Below are positions 34,064 through 43,090 of a stretch of 57,835 bases of DNA, in pieces. Within the stretch, counting starts at the first letter, position 1. Every line of letters starts with the position of its first letter. The position numbers were made by a program, and so were the translations under genes. The stretch is from an uncultured Acidimicrobiaceae bacterium (GTDB lineage: Bacteria; Actinomycetota; Acidimicrobiia; Spongiisociales; UBA5794): contig CAMYKI010000009.1 in assembly GCA_947258985.1 (NCBI GenBank), forward strand, positions 1 through 57,835. Reading direction: 5' to 3'. The notes under the pieces were generated by a model that worked only from the letters and a program-made list of their open reading frames with translations, searched no databases and had not been told where the DNA came from.

Positions 34064-34077
34064 TCGATAATCGATGA
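34064..34077 (+). promoter_or_regulatory. Operator-like site 2 (core GATAATCGAT)
   Basis: TCGATAATCGATGA lies in the 147-bp gap between the C_GCAxxG_C_C gene and the cupin gene, 42 bp before the cupin GTG. It contains the palindrome TCGAT-A-ATCGA and shares its 10-base core with the sites at 27264, 45252 and 55570. The position suits an operator at or just downstream of a promoter for the nine-gene transketolase operon. Confidence 0.7.
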
Positions 34078-34119
34078 TCTGTTCACGGCGTTGAACAGGC
34101 TGGCCCAAGGAGGCGCTTC

Positions 34120-34482
34120 GTGGAACCACTCAAGGCCGTCAAGAAGGAAGAGGCCGAGGTGTTCGATCTCCCGGGCCGCAGTTGGCTCCACTACGTCGGG
34201 CCCGCAGTCACCGGGTCCAAGAACATCACCGTGGGTTTTTCGGAGTTCCCTGCCGGATCAGCCCCGGAGGGCCATGTCCATCCGACCCAGGAAGAAGTCA
34301 TCTACATAGTCTCGGGGACGGGCAAGCTCGTCTCCCCCGCCAACACCGTTGACCTCGAACCGGGCACCGTTGTCTACATCCCCGTCGGTCAGCACCATCA
34401 GACCGTCAATGACGGCACCGAGACCCTGACGATGGTCACGTCGTTCTCTCCCCCGGTCGTGCCGGGCTCATACGAGGACTAG
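34120..34482 (+). CDS. Cupin-domain protein, first gene of the transketolase operon
   Basis: 120 residues from GTG 34120 with AAGGAGG six bases upstream. A single cupin barrel carries EGHVHPTQEEVIYIVSGTGKL (His, His and Glu metal ligands of motif 1) and VYIPVGQHHQTVN (motif 2 His). Such small cupins act as isomerases, epimerases or metal-dependent lyases on sugar-acid-like compounds; which one cannot be told. It is directly followed by the split transketolase. A second, unrelated cupin ends the leftward half of the island at 42538. Confidence 0.82.
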   Translation: MEPLKAVKKEEAEVFDLPGRSWLHYVGPAVTGSKNITVGFSEFPAGSAPEGHVHPTQEEVIYIVSGTGKLVSPANTVDLEPGTVVYIPVGQHHQTVNDGTETLTMVTSFSPPVVPGSYED

Positions 34483-34495
34483 GAGGATCGCTTAC

Positions 34496-35368
34496 ATGAC
34501 GCAAGCAACGAAGGTATACACACCGGAAGACATGGCGGAGTACGCCCGCCAGGCCCGGGTCCGCATCCTCGAGGCGGTTCGGCACGCCGGTGGCGGCCAC
34601 GTGGGTGGCCCCTTCTCCGCAGCCGACATGCTGGCTGCCCTCTACTTCGGCGTCATGAACGTCGATCCGGAGAACCCAACCTGGGAGGACCGCGATCGCT
34701 TCGTGCTCTCCAAGGGACACAGCTCGATTGCCCTCTACACCATGTTGGCGCTGCGCGGCTACTTCCCCGTCAAGGAGCTGCTGACATTCGACTCCGTCAA
34801 CTCACGGCTGCAGGGGCACCCCGACATGACAGTTACCCCGGGCGTAGACATGTCCTCGGGATCCCTCGGACTTGGATTTGCGGCAGCCCTCGGCATTGCA
34901 CTGGGTGCCAGGGCCGACGGTCGCGACTTCACCACCTATGTGATGGTCGGCGACGGCGAGTGCAACGAGGGAATCGTCTGGGAGGGCGCCCACGTTGCAG
35001 CTCGCTACGGGCTGGACAACATCATCGCGGTCATCGACCACAACAAACTGCAGCAGACCGGATGGACCGGCGATTCGTACGAGCATCGCATCTCGCCTTA
35101 CCTCGGGGACCAATTGGCCGATCGGTGGCGTGCTTTCGATTGGCACGTGATCGAGGTCGACGGCCACGACATTCCGGCATTCCTCAACGCCGTCGGCGAA
35201 GCTAAGAAGGTCGAGGGTAAGCCGGTCGCGGTCGTTGCCCACACCATCAAGGGCAAAGGAGTCTCGTTCATGGAGGGCGACTTCATGTGGCACAGCAAAG
35301 TGCCAAACGACGAGGAGTTTGCGCTGGCTATGAAGGAACTGGGCGAGACCAATGGAGGTGGGGCATGA
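34496..35368 (+). CDS. Transketolase-like protein, N-terminal (TPP-binding) subunit
   Basis: 290 residues, ATG 34496 after GGAGG. The thiamine-diphosphate motif is GDGECNEGIVWEGAHVAARY, closing with the Asn of DHN. SKGHSSIALYTMLALRGYF and GGGHVGGPFSAADMLAALYF match the N-terminal half of transketolase. The C-terminal half is the next gene, coupled by ATGA. Split transketolases of this type occur in peripheral catabolic clusters and typically transfer a two-carbon ketol unit. The donor is unknown. Confidence 0.9.
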   Translation: MTQATKVYTPEDMAEYARQARVRILEAVRHAGGGHVGGPFSAADMLAALYFGVMNVDPENPTWEDRDRFVLSKGHSSIALYTMLALRGYFPVKELLTFDSVNSRLQGHPDMTVTPGVDMSSGSLGLGFAAALGIALGARADGRDFTTYVMVGDGECNEGIVWEGAHVAARYGLDNIIAVIDHNKLQQTGWTGDSYEHRISPYLGDQLADRWRAFDWHVIEVDGHDIPAFLNAVGEAKKVEGKPVAVVAHTIKGKGVSFMEGDFMWHSKVPNDEEFALAMKELGETNGGGA

Positions 35369-36318
35369 CGACGATGACGATGGGCAAGCCGCTCCGGGTG
35401 GCAATGGGTGAGACCATTACCGATCTCGCCGCGGACAACGATCGACTCGTCGTGCTCGATGGCGATACCGCGGTCTCGACCCGCGTAGACATCTTCCAGC
35501 AGGCTTACCCGGAGCGGTTCTACCAGACCGGTATCGCCGAGATGAACATGCTCGGCATGGCGGCGGGAATGGCCACCGTCGGTGACCTGATCCCGATTGT
35601 GAGCACTTTCTCCGCCTTTATCGCCTCCCGAGCGCACGACTCGATACGGGTACTAATCGCCCAGCCCAAGCTGAACGTCAAGCTGATGAGCGGATACGCC
35701 GGCCTGCTCGCCGGGATGACCGGCAAGACCCATCTGCTGTTTGACGACATCCCGATCATGCGGGCGATGGCCAACATGGTGGTCGTGTGCCCGGTCGATG
35801 AGGTAGAGACCCGGTCGGCGCTCGAAGCGGTCATCAAGTACGACGGTCCGGTGTACTTCCGACTAAACCGGGGCAACACGCCGATCATCTTCGGTGACGA
35901 CCATAAGTTCGAACTGGGCAAGGCCGTCACGGTACGCGACGGCAGCGACGTAACGGTGTTTGCTACGGGCACGCACACATCGCGCGCCCTTGAGGCGGCG
36001 CAGAAGTTGGCCGCAGACGGTATCGACGTTCACCTGGTGCACGTACCGACGGTAAAGCCACTCGACGTTGCCGCCGTCGTTGCCGCCGCGCAGAAGACCG
36101 GGCTGGTCGTCACGACCGAGGAAGGCACCATTATCGGTGGGCTCGGTGGTGCGATCGCCGAATCTCTCGCCGAGTTCGCACCCATGCCGGTCAAGCGTCA
36201 TGGCCTGCAGGACGTCTTCGGGGAATCCGGGCCGGATGGAGACCTGCTCGACAAATACGGCATCTCGCCACCACATGTGGCCGATGCAATTCGCGAGTTC
36301 GTGGCCACCCACCGGTAG
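35365..36318 (+). CDS. Transketolase-like protein, C-terminal (pyrimidine-binding) subunit
   Basis: 317 residues. The Glu that activates TPP lies in FYQTGIAEMNMLGMAAGMAT. VVCPVDEVETRSALEAV and a C-terminal transketolase domain (VLTV-like GSDVTVFATGTHTSRALEAA, EEGTIIGGLGGAIAESLAE) follow. ATG 35365 overlaps the preceding stop by 4 bp and gives the natural N-terminus. Both subunits are needed to build one active site. Next gene after 37 bp. Confidence 0.9.
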   Translation: MTTMTMGKPLRVAMGETITDLAADNDRLVVLDGDTAVSTRVDIFQQAYPERFYQTGIAEMNMLGMAAGMATVGDLIPIVSTFSAFIASRAHDSIRVLIAQPKLNVKLMSGYAGLLAGMTGKTHLLFDDIPIMRAMANMVVVCPVDEVETRSALEAVIKYDGPVYFRLNRGNTPIIFGDDHKFELGKAVTVRDGSDVTVFATGTHTSRALEAAQKLAADGIDVHLVHVPTVKPLDVAAVVAAAQKTGLVVTTEEGTIIGGLGGAIAESLAEFAPMPVKRHGLQDVFGESGPDGDLLDKYGISPPHVADAIREFVATHR

Positions 36319-36355
36319 CCACGAGGCAATACAGCCGAGTACAGAGAGGGACCCG

Positions 36356-37141
<786 letters not shown>

Positions 37142-37152
37142 GCAGGAGACTC

Positions 37153-38010
37153 ATGGAGAACGTCACCAGCAATATCTACACCGAAACCAAGGTTCGTGGC
37201 TGCAACCCGAGCTACGTGACCACGTCCGACGGGGTGGTCGTGATCGACACTCCCCAGCTGCCAACCCGCGCAGTGCAGATGAGGAAAGATGCCGAGCATC
37301 ATGGTCCGATCCGCTACGTCATCAACACGGAGCACCATGTCGACCATATTTTTGGCAACTACTACTTCAAGGGTGCCGGTGAGGTGGTCCATCACCAGGG
37401 TGTCTACGACAACTTCATGGTCGTGGGACCAGAACTGGACCCGTTTGCATACGCCAAGGAAGCGCTTCCGACCGATGACCCGGAAGGCGAAGCGATCTTC
37501 CCCGACCGGGACGTCTACTACGAGGACCCGAACAAGGGTCAGATCGTCTTCACCGGCGACCTAACTCTGCGGGTCGGTGGGCATACCTTCGAGCTGCTCC
37601 ACACCCCCGGTCACACCCCGGGACAGGTCGCAGTTCATGTGCCCGAAGAAAGAGCGGTCTTCACCGGAGACACCATCTTCAGCGAATGCCAGACCTGGCT
37701 GATGACATCGAACGTCGACGAGTGGCTGGTTGCCCTCGAAAGGATCGGCGAGCTCGATGTTGACCATGTCGTCCCCGGTCATGGTCCGGTAACCACCTTG
37801 CAGTACCTCAATGTGCAGCGGTCGATGCTCATGGAGTGGAAGACCGCGGTTGCGGTGGCAGTCGCCAAGGGATGGTCGCGCGATGAGACCGTCGAACGCA
37901 TTCACTTCAAGGATCGCTACCCCGTGGACATCGGCCAGGAATACATGATGGACTACATCAACTCCTACAACGCCGGCTCGCTCTACGACAAACTGACTGC
38001 AGCCATCTGA
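37153..38010 (+). CDS. Metallo-beta-lactamase-fold hydrolase with altered first metal motif
   Basis: 285 residues. MBL-fold features: DTPQLPTRAVQM, NTEHHVDHIFGN, HTPGHTPGQVAVH, FTGDTIFSE and PGHGPV. The canonical HxHxDH reads EHHVDH, so the first His is Glu, while Asp and the remaining His residues are present. This could change the metal set or favour one metal ion. A thioesterase or lactonase role is possible. The C-terminal 60 residues form a helical extension. The gene starts 12 bp after the SDR. Confidence 0.8.
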   Translation: MENVTSNIYTETKVRGCNPSYVTTSDGVVVIDTPQLPTRAVQMRKDAEHHGPIRYVINTEHHVDHIFGNYYFKGAGEVVHHQGVYDNFMVVGPELDPFAYAKEALPTDDPEGEAIFPDRDVYYEDPNKGQIVFTGDLTLRVGGHTFELLHTPGHTPGQVAVHVPEERAVFTGDTIFSECQTWLMTSNVDEWLVALERIGELDVDHVVPGHGPVTTLQYLNVQRSMLMEWKTAVAVAVAKGWSRDETVERIHFKDRYPVDIGQEYMMDYINSYNAGSLYDKLTAAI

Positions 38011-38051
38011 GCCAAACACCGACCTCCGAGCGAGCGCGGCGTGACCCGCGG

Positions 38052-39248
38052 TTGCTAGTCGCGTACGCACTGTATGCGGCGATCCTGATCGAGGGCTTCA
38101 TGTTGGCCTCGATCGGGCCGACACTCGACGTTCTGGCCGACCAGGTCGGCTCCACGCTTGGTCAGATCGGAATCCTGTTCACCGCCAACTCGCTCGGCTA
38201 TATCGCCGGATCGCTGGCGGCGGGCAGGGCCTATGAGCGTCTCCGGGGGACGACGGTTCTGGCCGGCTCCCTTATATCCATGGCGGCGCTCACGGCGTTG
38301 ATTCCGCTGGCAGGCTCCCTGTGGATGCTGTTGTTGCTTCTGGGCCTCATCGGCATCTCGATCGGCCTGATCGACGTGGGTGGCAACACGCTGCTGATCT
38401 GGCTCTTCGGCCGCGAGGTCCCCCCTCATATGAACGTGCTCCACCTTGCTTTCGGGATCGGCGCGGTGCTGTCGCCGCTGATCATCGATCGGTTCGCAGT
38501 TGCGACGGGCAGTGCCACCGACGCCTTCTATCTGTTCGCCGCGCTGATGATTCCGACGGCACTCTGGGTCTATCGAACAGCCAGCCCCGATCGCCCTGCA
38601 GAAGCCGCGGCGGGCGGCTCGTTCGACGTGGTTCGCCGTTACGCCTGGTTTGTTGGAGCGCTTGCCTTCTTGTTCTTCCTCCACGTTGGGTCGGAGCTCT
38701 CCTTCGGGGGGTGGATCTTCTCTTACGGCGAGGAAACGGGTGTGGGGGCGGAGACCACGGCCCGAATTCTGAACTCAGTGTTCTGGGCCGGCCTGGTGTT
38801 TGGCCGCCTGGTTGCGATTCCGCTGTCGCGACGGTTGCGTCCGGCAACGATGCTGCAGATCGATCTGATCGGGGCACTGTCGAGCCTCATTCTCATCCAG
38901 ATTGCATCCGGGTGGTCGTGGTCGATCTGGATTGGGACGTTCGGGTTTGGCATGGCCATCGCCTCTATGTTCGCTAGCTGCATCAACTTTGCCAGTGAGC
39001 GGATTCCGATGACCAGCCACGTCACTGCAGTGTTTCTCGTCGGTGGTAGCGCCGGTTCGATGAGTCTCCCGTGGCTGGTCGGGCGACTCTTCGAATCTCA
39101 CGGACCCGAGTGGCTCATCTATGTCGCGGGAGGTGCCATGGTCATCGGAATACTCTTGTTTTCGGCAATCTTGGCCCGAGCACCAGCTGCAACCGACAGT
39201 GAGGGTTCGTCGCCGGTCGCTTCAGGTACAGACGGACGGAGCGACTGA
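38052..39248 (+). CDS. MFS transporter 1 of a tandem pair
   Basis: 398 residues, about twelve membrane spans. The intracellular loop after span 2 reads AAGRAYERLRGT, a degenerate form of the MFS motif A. FLHVGSELSFGGWIFSYGEE fits the FucP/fucose-permease-like group. TTG 38052 is the only plausible start before span 1 and has no good ribosome site, so it may rely on reinitiation after the MBL gene, 41 bp upstream. It is followed 1 bp later by a second, different MFS gene. Substrate unknown. Confidence 0.78.
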   Translation: MLVAYALYAAILIEGFMLASIGPTLDVLADQVGSTLGQIGILFTANSLGYIAGSLAAGRAYERLRGTTVLAGSLISMAALTALIPLAGSLWMLLLLLGLIGISIGLIDVGGNTLLIWLFGREVPPHMNVLHLAFGIGAVLSPLIIDRFAVATGSATDAFYLFAALMIPTALWVYRTASPDRPAEAAAGGSFDVVRRYAWFVGALAFLFFLHVGSELSFGGWIFSYGEETGVGAETTARILNSVFWAGLVFGRLVAIPLSRRLRPATMLQIDLIGALSSLILIQIASGWSWSIWIGTFGFGMAIASMFASCINFASERIPMTSHVTAVFLVGGSAGSMSLPWLVGRLFESHGPEWLIYVAGGAMVIGILLFSAILARAPAATDSEGSSPVASGTDGRSD

Positions 39249-39249
39249 C

Positions 39250-40455
39250 GTGTCGGCTGCTGGCACTCCGGCGCCAAGCGGGCACACCTCGCATCCGATT
39301 GCGTGGCGTGCCGTGGTCCCCGCCTTCCTGACCACGACGGTCGGGATGCTTCCGGGGTTCTTGCTGGCGGCATCGGCAGTGCAGATCCGCACCGATGTTG
39401 GGCTCTCGCTGACCGGCCTCGGGGTTCTGATCGGCGTGTTCTTCGGCACGGCTGCGCTGGTGTCGCCCTCGGCAGGACAACTAGCCGAGAGAGCGGGTTG
39501 GGCAGCAAGCTTGCGACTCGCCGGAGCCTTCGCCGTGATCAGCCTTGGCGGAATGGGCCTGTTCGGCAGATCGCTTCTGACCTTTGCGGCGTTTCTGGTG
39601 TTCGGCGGTCTCGCCAGTGCCCTCAGCCAGATTGCCTCCAACCTCGCCGTGGCCCGTTGCGTGCGACCGGAAAAGCAGGGCTTCGTATTCGGGCTGCGCC
39701 ATGCCTCCGTGCCCGCCTCTGCGTTGCTCGCGGGCTTGGCCATCCCCGCCATTGCGCTTACTGCAGGATGGCGCTGGAGCTTCTTCGCCGGCGTTCTCCT
39801 GGCCATGGTGGCGATCGCCGCGGTGCCGCAACACGAACGGACCTATACCCTGAATCCGCCGCTTCCTACGGAACCATCTGCCGGGAAACCGCGACCCGCC
39901 ACTCCCCTATCGCTGCTGATCATTCTTTCGGTTGCCGTGGGGTTGGGTACCGGTGGCGGCGACACTCTCGGCGGGTTCATCGTCAGCTACTCGGTCGAAG
40001 CCGGTCTCACCGAAAGTGCCGCCGGATTGATGCTCTCGCTCGGCAGCCTCGCCGGTCTGGCGGCGCGCGTGCTTGCAGGGCTACTGATCGACAAGCGGCA
40101 CACGGCCGATCTGACTTCCGTAGCCGGGATGATCACCGCCGGGGCCATCGGCATCATGCTGCTCAACCTGGGCGGCGAGGCCGGCCTGTATGGAGGAGCA
40201 ATGCTCGCATTCACCGCGGCCTGGGGTTGGGCAGGTCTTTTCACCTTTGCGATCGTGAAAGACAATCCGGAGGCGCCGGCTACCGCCTCGGGCATCACCC
40301 AGACGGGCAAATACATCGGCGCCGCGCTGGGACCGCCCATTTTCGGGTTCATTGCAGATAGAGTTTCCTTCACCGCAGCATGGTGGTTCAGCACGATCGT
40401 CCTGCTGGTGGCCGCAAGCCTGATTCTGTACGTCCGCAACCAGAGGCACCGATGA
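39250..40455 (+). CDS. MFS transporter 2 of a tandem pair
   Basis: 401 residues from GTG 39250. Twelve predicted spans, starting AWRAVVPAFLTTTVGMLPGF. Motif-A-like AGQLAERAGWAASL follows span 2, and a second copy GLLIDKRHTADL lies in the C-terminal half. It shows little similarity to the preceding MFS protein, so the pair is not a recent duplication. The two may handle substrate and product, or the same compound at different affinities. The stop overlaps the PHP gene as ATGA. Confidence 0.83.
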   Translation: MSAAGTPAPSGHTSHPIAWRAVVPAFLTTTVGMLPGFLLAASAVQIRTDVGLSLTGLGVLIGVFFGTAALVSPSAGQLAERAGWAASLRLAGAFAVISLGGMGLFGRSLLTFAAFLVFGGLASALSQIASNLAVARCVRPEKQGFVFGLRHASVPASALLAGLAIPAIALTAGWRWSFFAGVLLAMVAIAAVPQHERTYTLNPPLPTEPSAGKPRPATPLSLLIILSVAVGLGTGGGDTLGGFIVSYSVEAGLTESAAGLMLSLGSLAGLAARVLAGLLIDKRHTADLTSVAGMITAGAIGIMLLNLGGEAGLYGGAMLAFTAAWGWAGLFTFAIVKDNPEAPATASGITQTGKYIGAALGPPIFGFIADRVSFTAAWWFSTIVLLVAASLILYVRNQRHR

Positions 40456-41348
40456 GTGATTACCACCTGCATCTACATCCGCACCATCCCGAGCCCGACG
40501 CACCGCCGATGGGTGAGTACCCGCCCGGCTACATCGACCAGTACGTCGAAACGGCGCTGAAGCGAGGTTGCGCCGAGGTCGGTTTCACGGAGCACCTCTA
40601 CCGGTGCGTTGAATCTGAACTGATCCTCGGTCGGTGGTGGGAGGACGACCCGAACCCGCTGCTTGCCGAGGAAATCGCCGAGATCGTTCGGACAGAGAGA
40701 AACCTGTCACTGGCTCGCTACGTGGAGGTCGTACTCGACGCCAAGCAGCGCGGACTCCCGGTGAAGTTGGGTCTAGAAGTGGACTTCCAGCCGGGAACCG
40801 AAGAGAAGATCATGGCTCTCCTGGCGCCGTACCCGTTCGATTTCCTGATCGGTTCGGTGCATTGGGTCGGCGCCTGGTGGCCGGATCGCAAGGAGGGCCT
40901 CGCCGAGTTCGCCAGGGTCGGGGTTCGGGCCGGCTACGAGCGCTACTTTCAGACGGAGGCGATGCTCGCCGCTTCCGGATTGGTCGACGTGCTCGCCCAC
41001 GCCGACTTCGTCAAACGGGCCGGAGCCCACATCACTCCTCCCCCGGTCGATCTCTACGAACCCGTCGTACGGGGCGCGGTTGCTACCGGCACCGCGGTCG
41101 AGGTGTCGAGCGCCGGTCTCCGCCAGGCCGCTAAGGAGGTCTACCCGGCACCGGCATTCCTCCAGATGTTCCACGATGCCGGCGTCCCTGTAACACTGGC
41201 GTCGGACGCGCATCGGCCGTCCGATGCGGCGTGGGGTATGGCCGAGGCAATCGCCGCCGCCCGTGCCGCCGGATACACCCGGCACCTGCGCTTTGACGCA
41301 AGACAGCGCATCTACGTGCCGTTCCCCAAGGCCAGAGCAGAACAGTGA
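40452..41348 (+). CDS. PHP-domain phosphatase (histidinol-phosphatase HisK-like)
   Basis: 298 residues. PHP metal ligands: YHLHLH at the N-terminus, FTEHL, LEVDF, GSVHW, LAHADFVK and ASDAHRP, in the order seen in HisK/HolPase-type enzymes. These use three divalent metals to hydrolyse phosphomonoesters. ATG 40452 overlaps the MFS stop. Since no his genes surround it, it more likely dephosphorylates an intermediate of this pathway than histidinol phosphate. Coupled to the next gene by GTGA. Confidence 0.82.
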   Translation: MSDYHLHLHPHHPEPDAPPMGEYPPGYIDQYVETALKRGCAEVGFTEHLYRCVESELILGRWWEDDPNPLLAEEIAEIVRTERNLSLARYVEVVLDAKQRGLPVKLGLEVDFQPGTEEKIMALLAPYPFDFLIGSVHWVGAWWPDRKEGLAEFARVGVRAGYERYFQTEAMLAASGLVDVLAHADFVKRAGAHITPPPVDLYEPVVRGAVATGTAVEVSSAGLRQAAKEVYPAPAFLQMFHDAGVPVTLASDAHRPSDAAWGMAEAIAAARAAGYTRHLRFDARQRIYVPFPKARAEQ

Positions 41349-42181
41349 GAGTCTCGTTCAAGACGCGACCCCAACACACGGAGTGGTCCCCGATGCGGGA
41401 TTTCTGGGTCGAGGCCGATCAGATCGACCTCTATTCGAGCGGATGGACTTTCGACCACTTCTATCCGATCTTCAGCGATCCGACGGGTCCCTGTTTCGAG
41501 GGCTGGACGACGCTCTCCTATCTGGCAGCCCTCACCGAGCGCATCAGGCTCGGAGTGCTGGTGACCGGCAACACACACCGCCATCCCGCGGTGCTCGCCA
41601 ATATGGCCGCCACAGTCGATATCGCCTCCGGCGGGCGGCTCGAACTCGGCCTCGGGGCAGGCTGGAGCGAAGAGGAGCACGCCGCCTACGGACTCGATCT
41701 CCCGCCCTGGGGAGAGCGATTCGATCGGCTCGAAGAGGCCTGCGAGGTGATCGACCTCATGTTCACCGAGGAGCGAATCAACTTCGACGGGGCGCACTAC
41801 AAGCTGACCGATGCGATGTGCAACCCCAAGCCGATACAGAAGCCGCGTCCGCCCATCATCATCGGTGGCAAGGGCCGCAAACGAACGCTGCAAATTGCCG
41901 CCCGCTGGGCAGACGAGTGGAATTTCCCGGGTGGAGAACCGTCCGAGTTGGCGGAACTGATCGAAGTGCTCCACGAACACTGCGACGCCGTCGGCCGTGA
42001 CCCGAACGAGATCGCAGTATCGGTCAAGGCCGAGACCGATATCGGCCCTGGTCCCTTCGCAGAACTGATCGCCCAATATCGGACAGCGGGGGCCGGCCAT
42101 GTCATCGCCCATTTCGGCGCACCCCTCGACCCCACCGATCTCGAGGCGTTTGCGGAAGCTCTCGAGCCTGTGGTCGCCTAA
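41345..42181 (+). CDS. LLM-class F420-dependent oxidoreductase
   Basis: 278 residues, GTG 41345 overlapping the PHP stop. The luciferase-like TIM barrel shows LTERIRLGVLVTGNTHRHPAVLA, the family motif GRLELGLGAGW and PPIIIGGKGRKRTLQIAARWAD, which matches the TIGR03560-type F420-dependent group. GNTHRHP is expected to contact the deazaflavin. Probably reduces or oxidises a small molecule with F420. Last gene of the transketolase operon. The cofactor is inferred from the subfamily. Confidence 0.85.
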   Translation: MRVSFKTRPQHTEWSPMRDFWVEADQIDLYSSGWTFDHFYPIFSDPTGPCFEGWTTLSYLAALTERIRLGVLVTGNTHRHPAVLANMAATVDIASGGRLELGLGAGWSEEEHAAYGLDLPPWGERFDRLEEACEVIDLMFTEERINFDGAHYKLTDAMCNPKPIQKPRPPIIIGGKGRKRTLQIAARWADEWNFPGGEPSELAELIEVLHEHCDAVGRDPNEIAVSVKAETDIGPGPFAELIAQYRTAGAGHVIAHFGAPLDPTDLEAFAEALEPVVA

Positions 42182-42243
42182 CGATTCTGCCTGGCTACGT
42201 CAACGTATCTGGGGCATGATGAAGGTAGACCTAGGGAGATGTC

Positions 42244-42507
42244 ATGGTCTACGGCACAGAGAAGCCGTTGTCGAAGCGGGGCCGGATCATCGCAATCGTG
42301 GTCTTCTGGCTGGTTGTTGGGATTCCGGTTCTGGTCCTCCTGTGGATGGGGAGCATCTGGTTGGCGCTTGCTGCGTTGCCTTTTGGCATTTGGGCAACCT
42401 GGGATTACTTGAAGCGAGGCGATATGTTCTCCCAGATCGATCATGCGGTGTCGCACCACGTACGAACCGGCGAGGAAGCGAAGAGCCGATTTGGCAAGGA
42501 CCGTTGA
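42244..42507 (+). CDS. Small two-span membrane protein, family unknown
   Basis: 87 residues. A basic N-terminus (MVYGTEKPLSKRGR) precedes two closely spaced spans, IIAIVVFWLVVGIPVLVLLW and IWLALAALPFGIWATWDYL. A charged soluble tail ends in SRFGKDR. AGGGAGATGTC upstream provides a ribosome site. I do not recognise a family. It lies 62 bp after the LLM gene and converges with the cupin gene, so it may be a passenger at the end of the operon. Confidence 0.65.
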   Translation: MVYGTEKPLSKRGRIIAIVVFWLVVGIPVLVLLWMGSIWLALAALPFGIWATWDYLKRGDMFSQIDHAVSHHVRTGEEAKSRFGKDR

Positions 42508-42537
42508 GACCGCCGATCCCGGGGTGAGGTCACCGGG

Positions 42538-43014
42538 CTAGTCGGCTTCGCCCCCTGCGTACCACCAGCGGTCCACGGCAGCCGCCCTCACCGGGTCGGC
42601 TCCGGCGATCACATCGCGAATGCCGGTACGTGGCGGGGCGAATATGTCGATGAGCCGGCAGCCCGTCTCGAGAGTGCGGCCAGAGTGAGGGACGTTCGGC
42701 GGCATGATGATGACGTCGCCCGGGCCCACCATCCGCGTCTCATTGCCGACCGTGAATTCCATCTCCCCCTCGCGAACGATGCTCACCTGCTCCTCCGGGT
42801 GGACGTGCGTCGGAAACCCGCTGGCAGCCGGAAACGTCACGAAGTTGAGGGACACGTTCTCGGCAAACACGGGCCGGAAGAAGAGCCCTGCGGCGACCTC
42901 GTAACTATCCAGGTCGTCCATGTGCACGATTGAGCCGCCGTGTGGCAGAGCACCGGTGTCATCTGTGTCAAAGTAACCCTCTGCGCCGGCATCGCTGCCC
43001 GGAGAATCGGCCAT
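42538..43014 (-). CDS. Cupin-domain protein, leftward unit
   Basis: 158 residues from ATG 43014, preceded by GGGAGAAG. The single cupin barrel has FPTHVHPEEQVSIVREGEMEF (His, His and Glu ligands), then GPGDVIIMPPNVPHSG with the last His. The tail (FAPPRTGIRDVI) resembles small cupins found beside carbohydrate or aromatic catabolic genes. It is 76 bp downstream of the PPDK-like gene on the same strand. Unrelated to the cupin at 34120 apart from the fold. Confidence 0.8.
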   Translation of the reverse strand: MADSPGSDAGAEGYFDTDDTGALPHGGSIVHMDDLDSYEVAAGLFFRPVFAENVSLNFVTFPAASGFPTHVHPEEQVSIVREGEMEFTVGNETRMVGPGDVIIMPPNVPHSGRTLETGCRLIDIFAPPRTGIRDVIAGADPVRAAAVDRWWYAGGEAD

Positions 43015-43090
43015 CTGCTTCTCCCTTTGTATTCCGGTGCAACTGACCGCCAATATGCTCGCGTCAGTTACGCAAGAAGCGTTTTGGTGG

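Noticed and set aside
40452-41348. Histidine-biosynthesis role for the PHP phosphatase
   Set aside because: No other his gene is nearby, and the gene is embedded in a catabolic operon with coupled neighbours.
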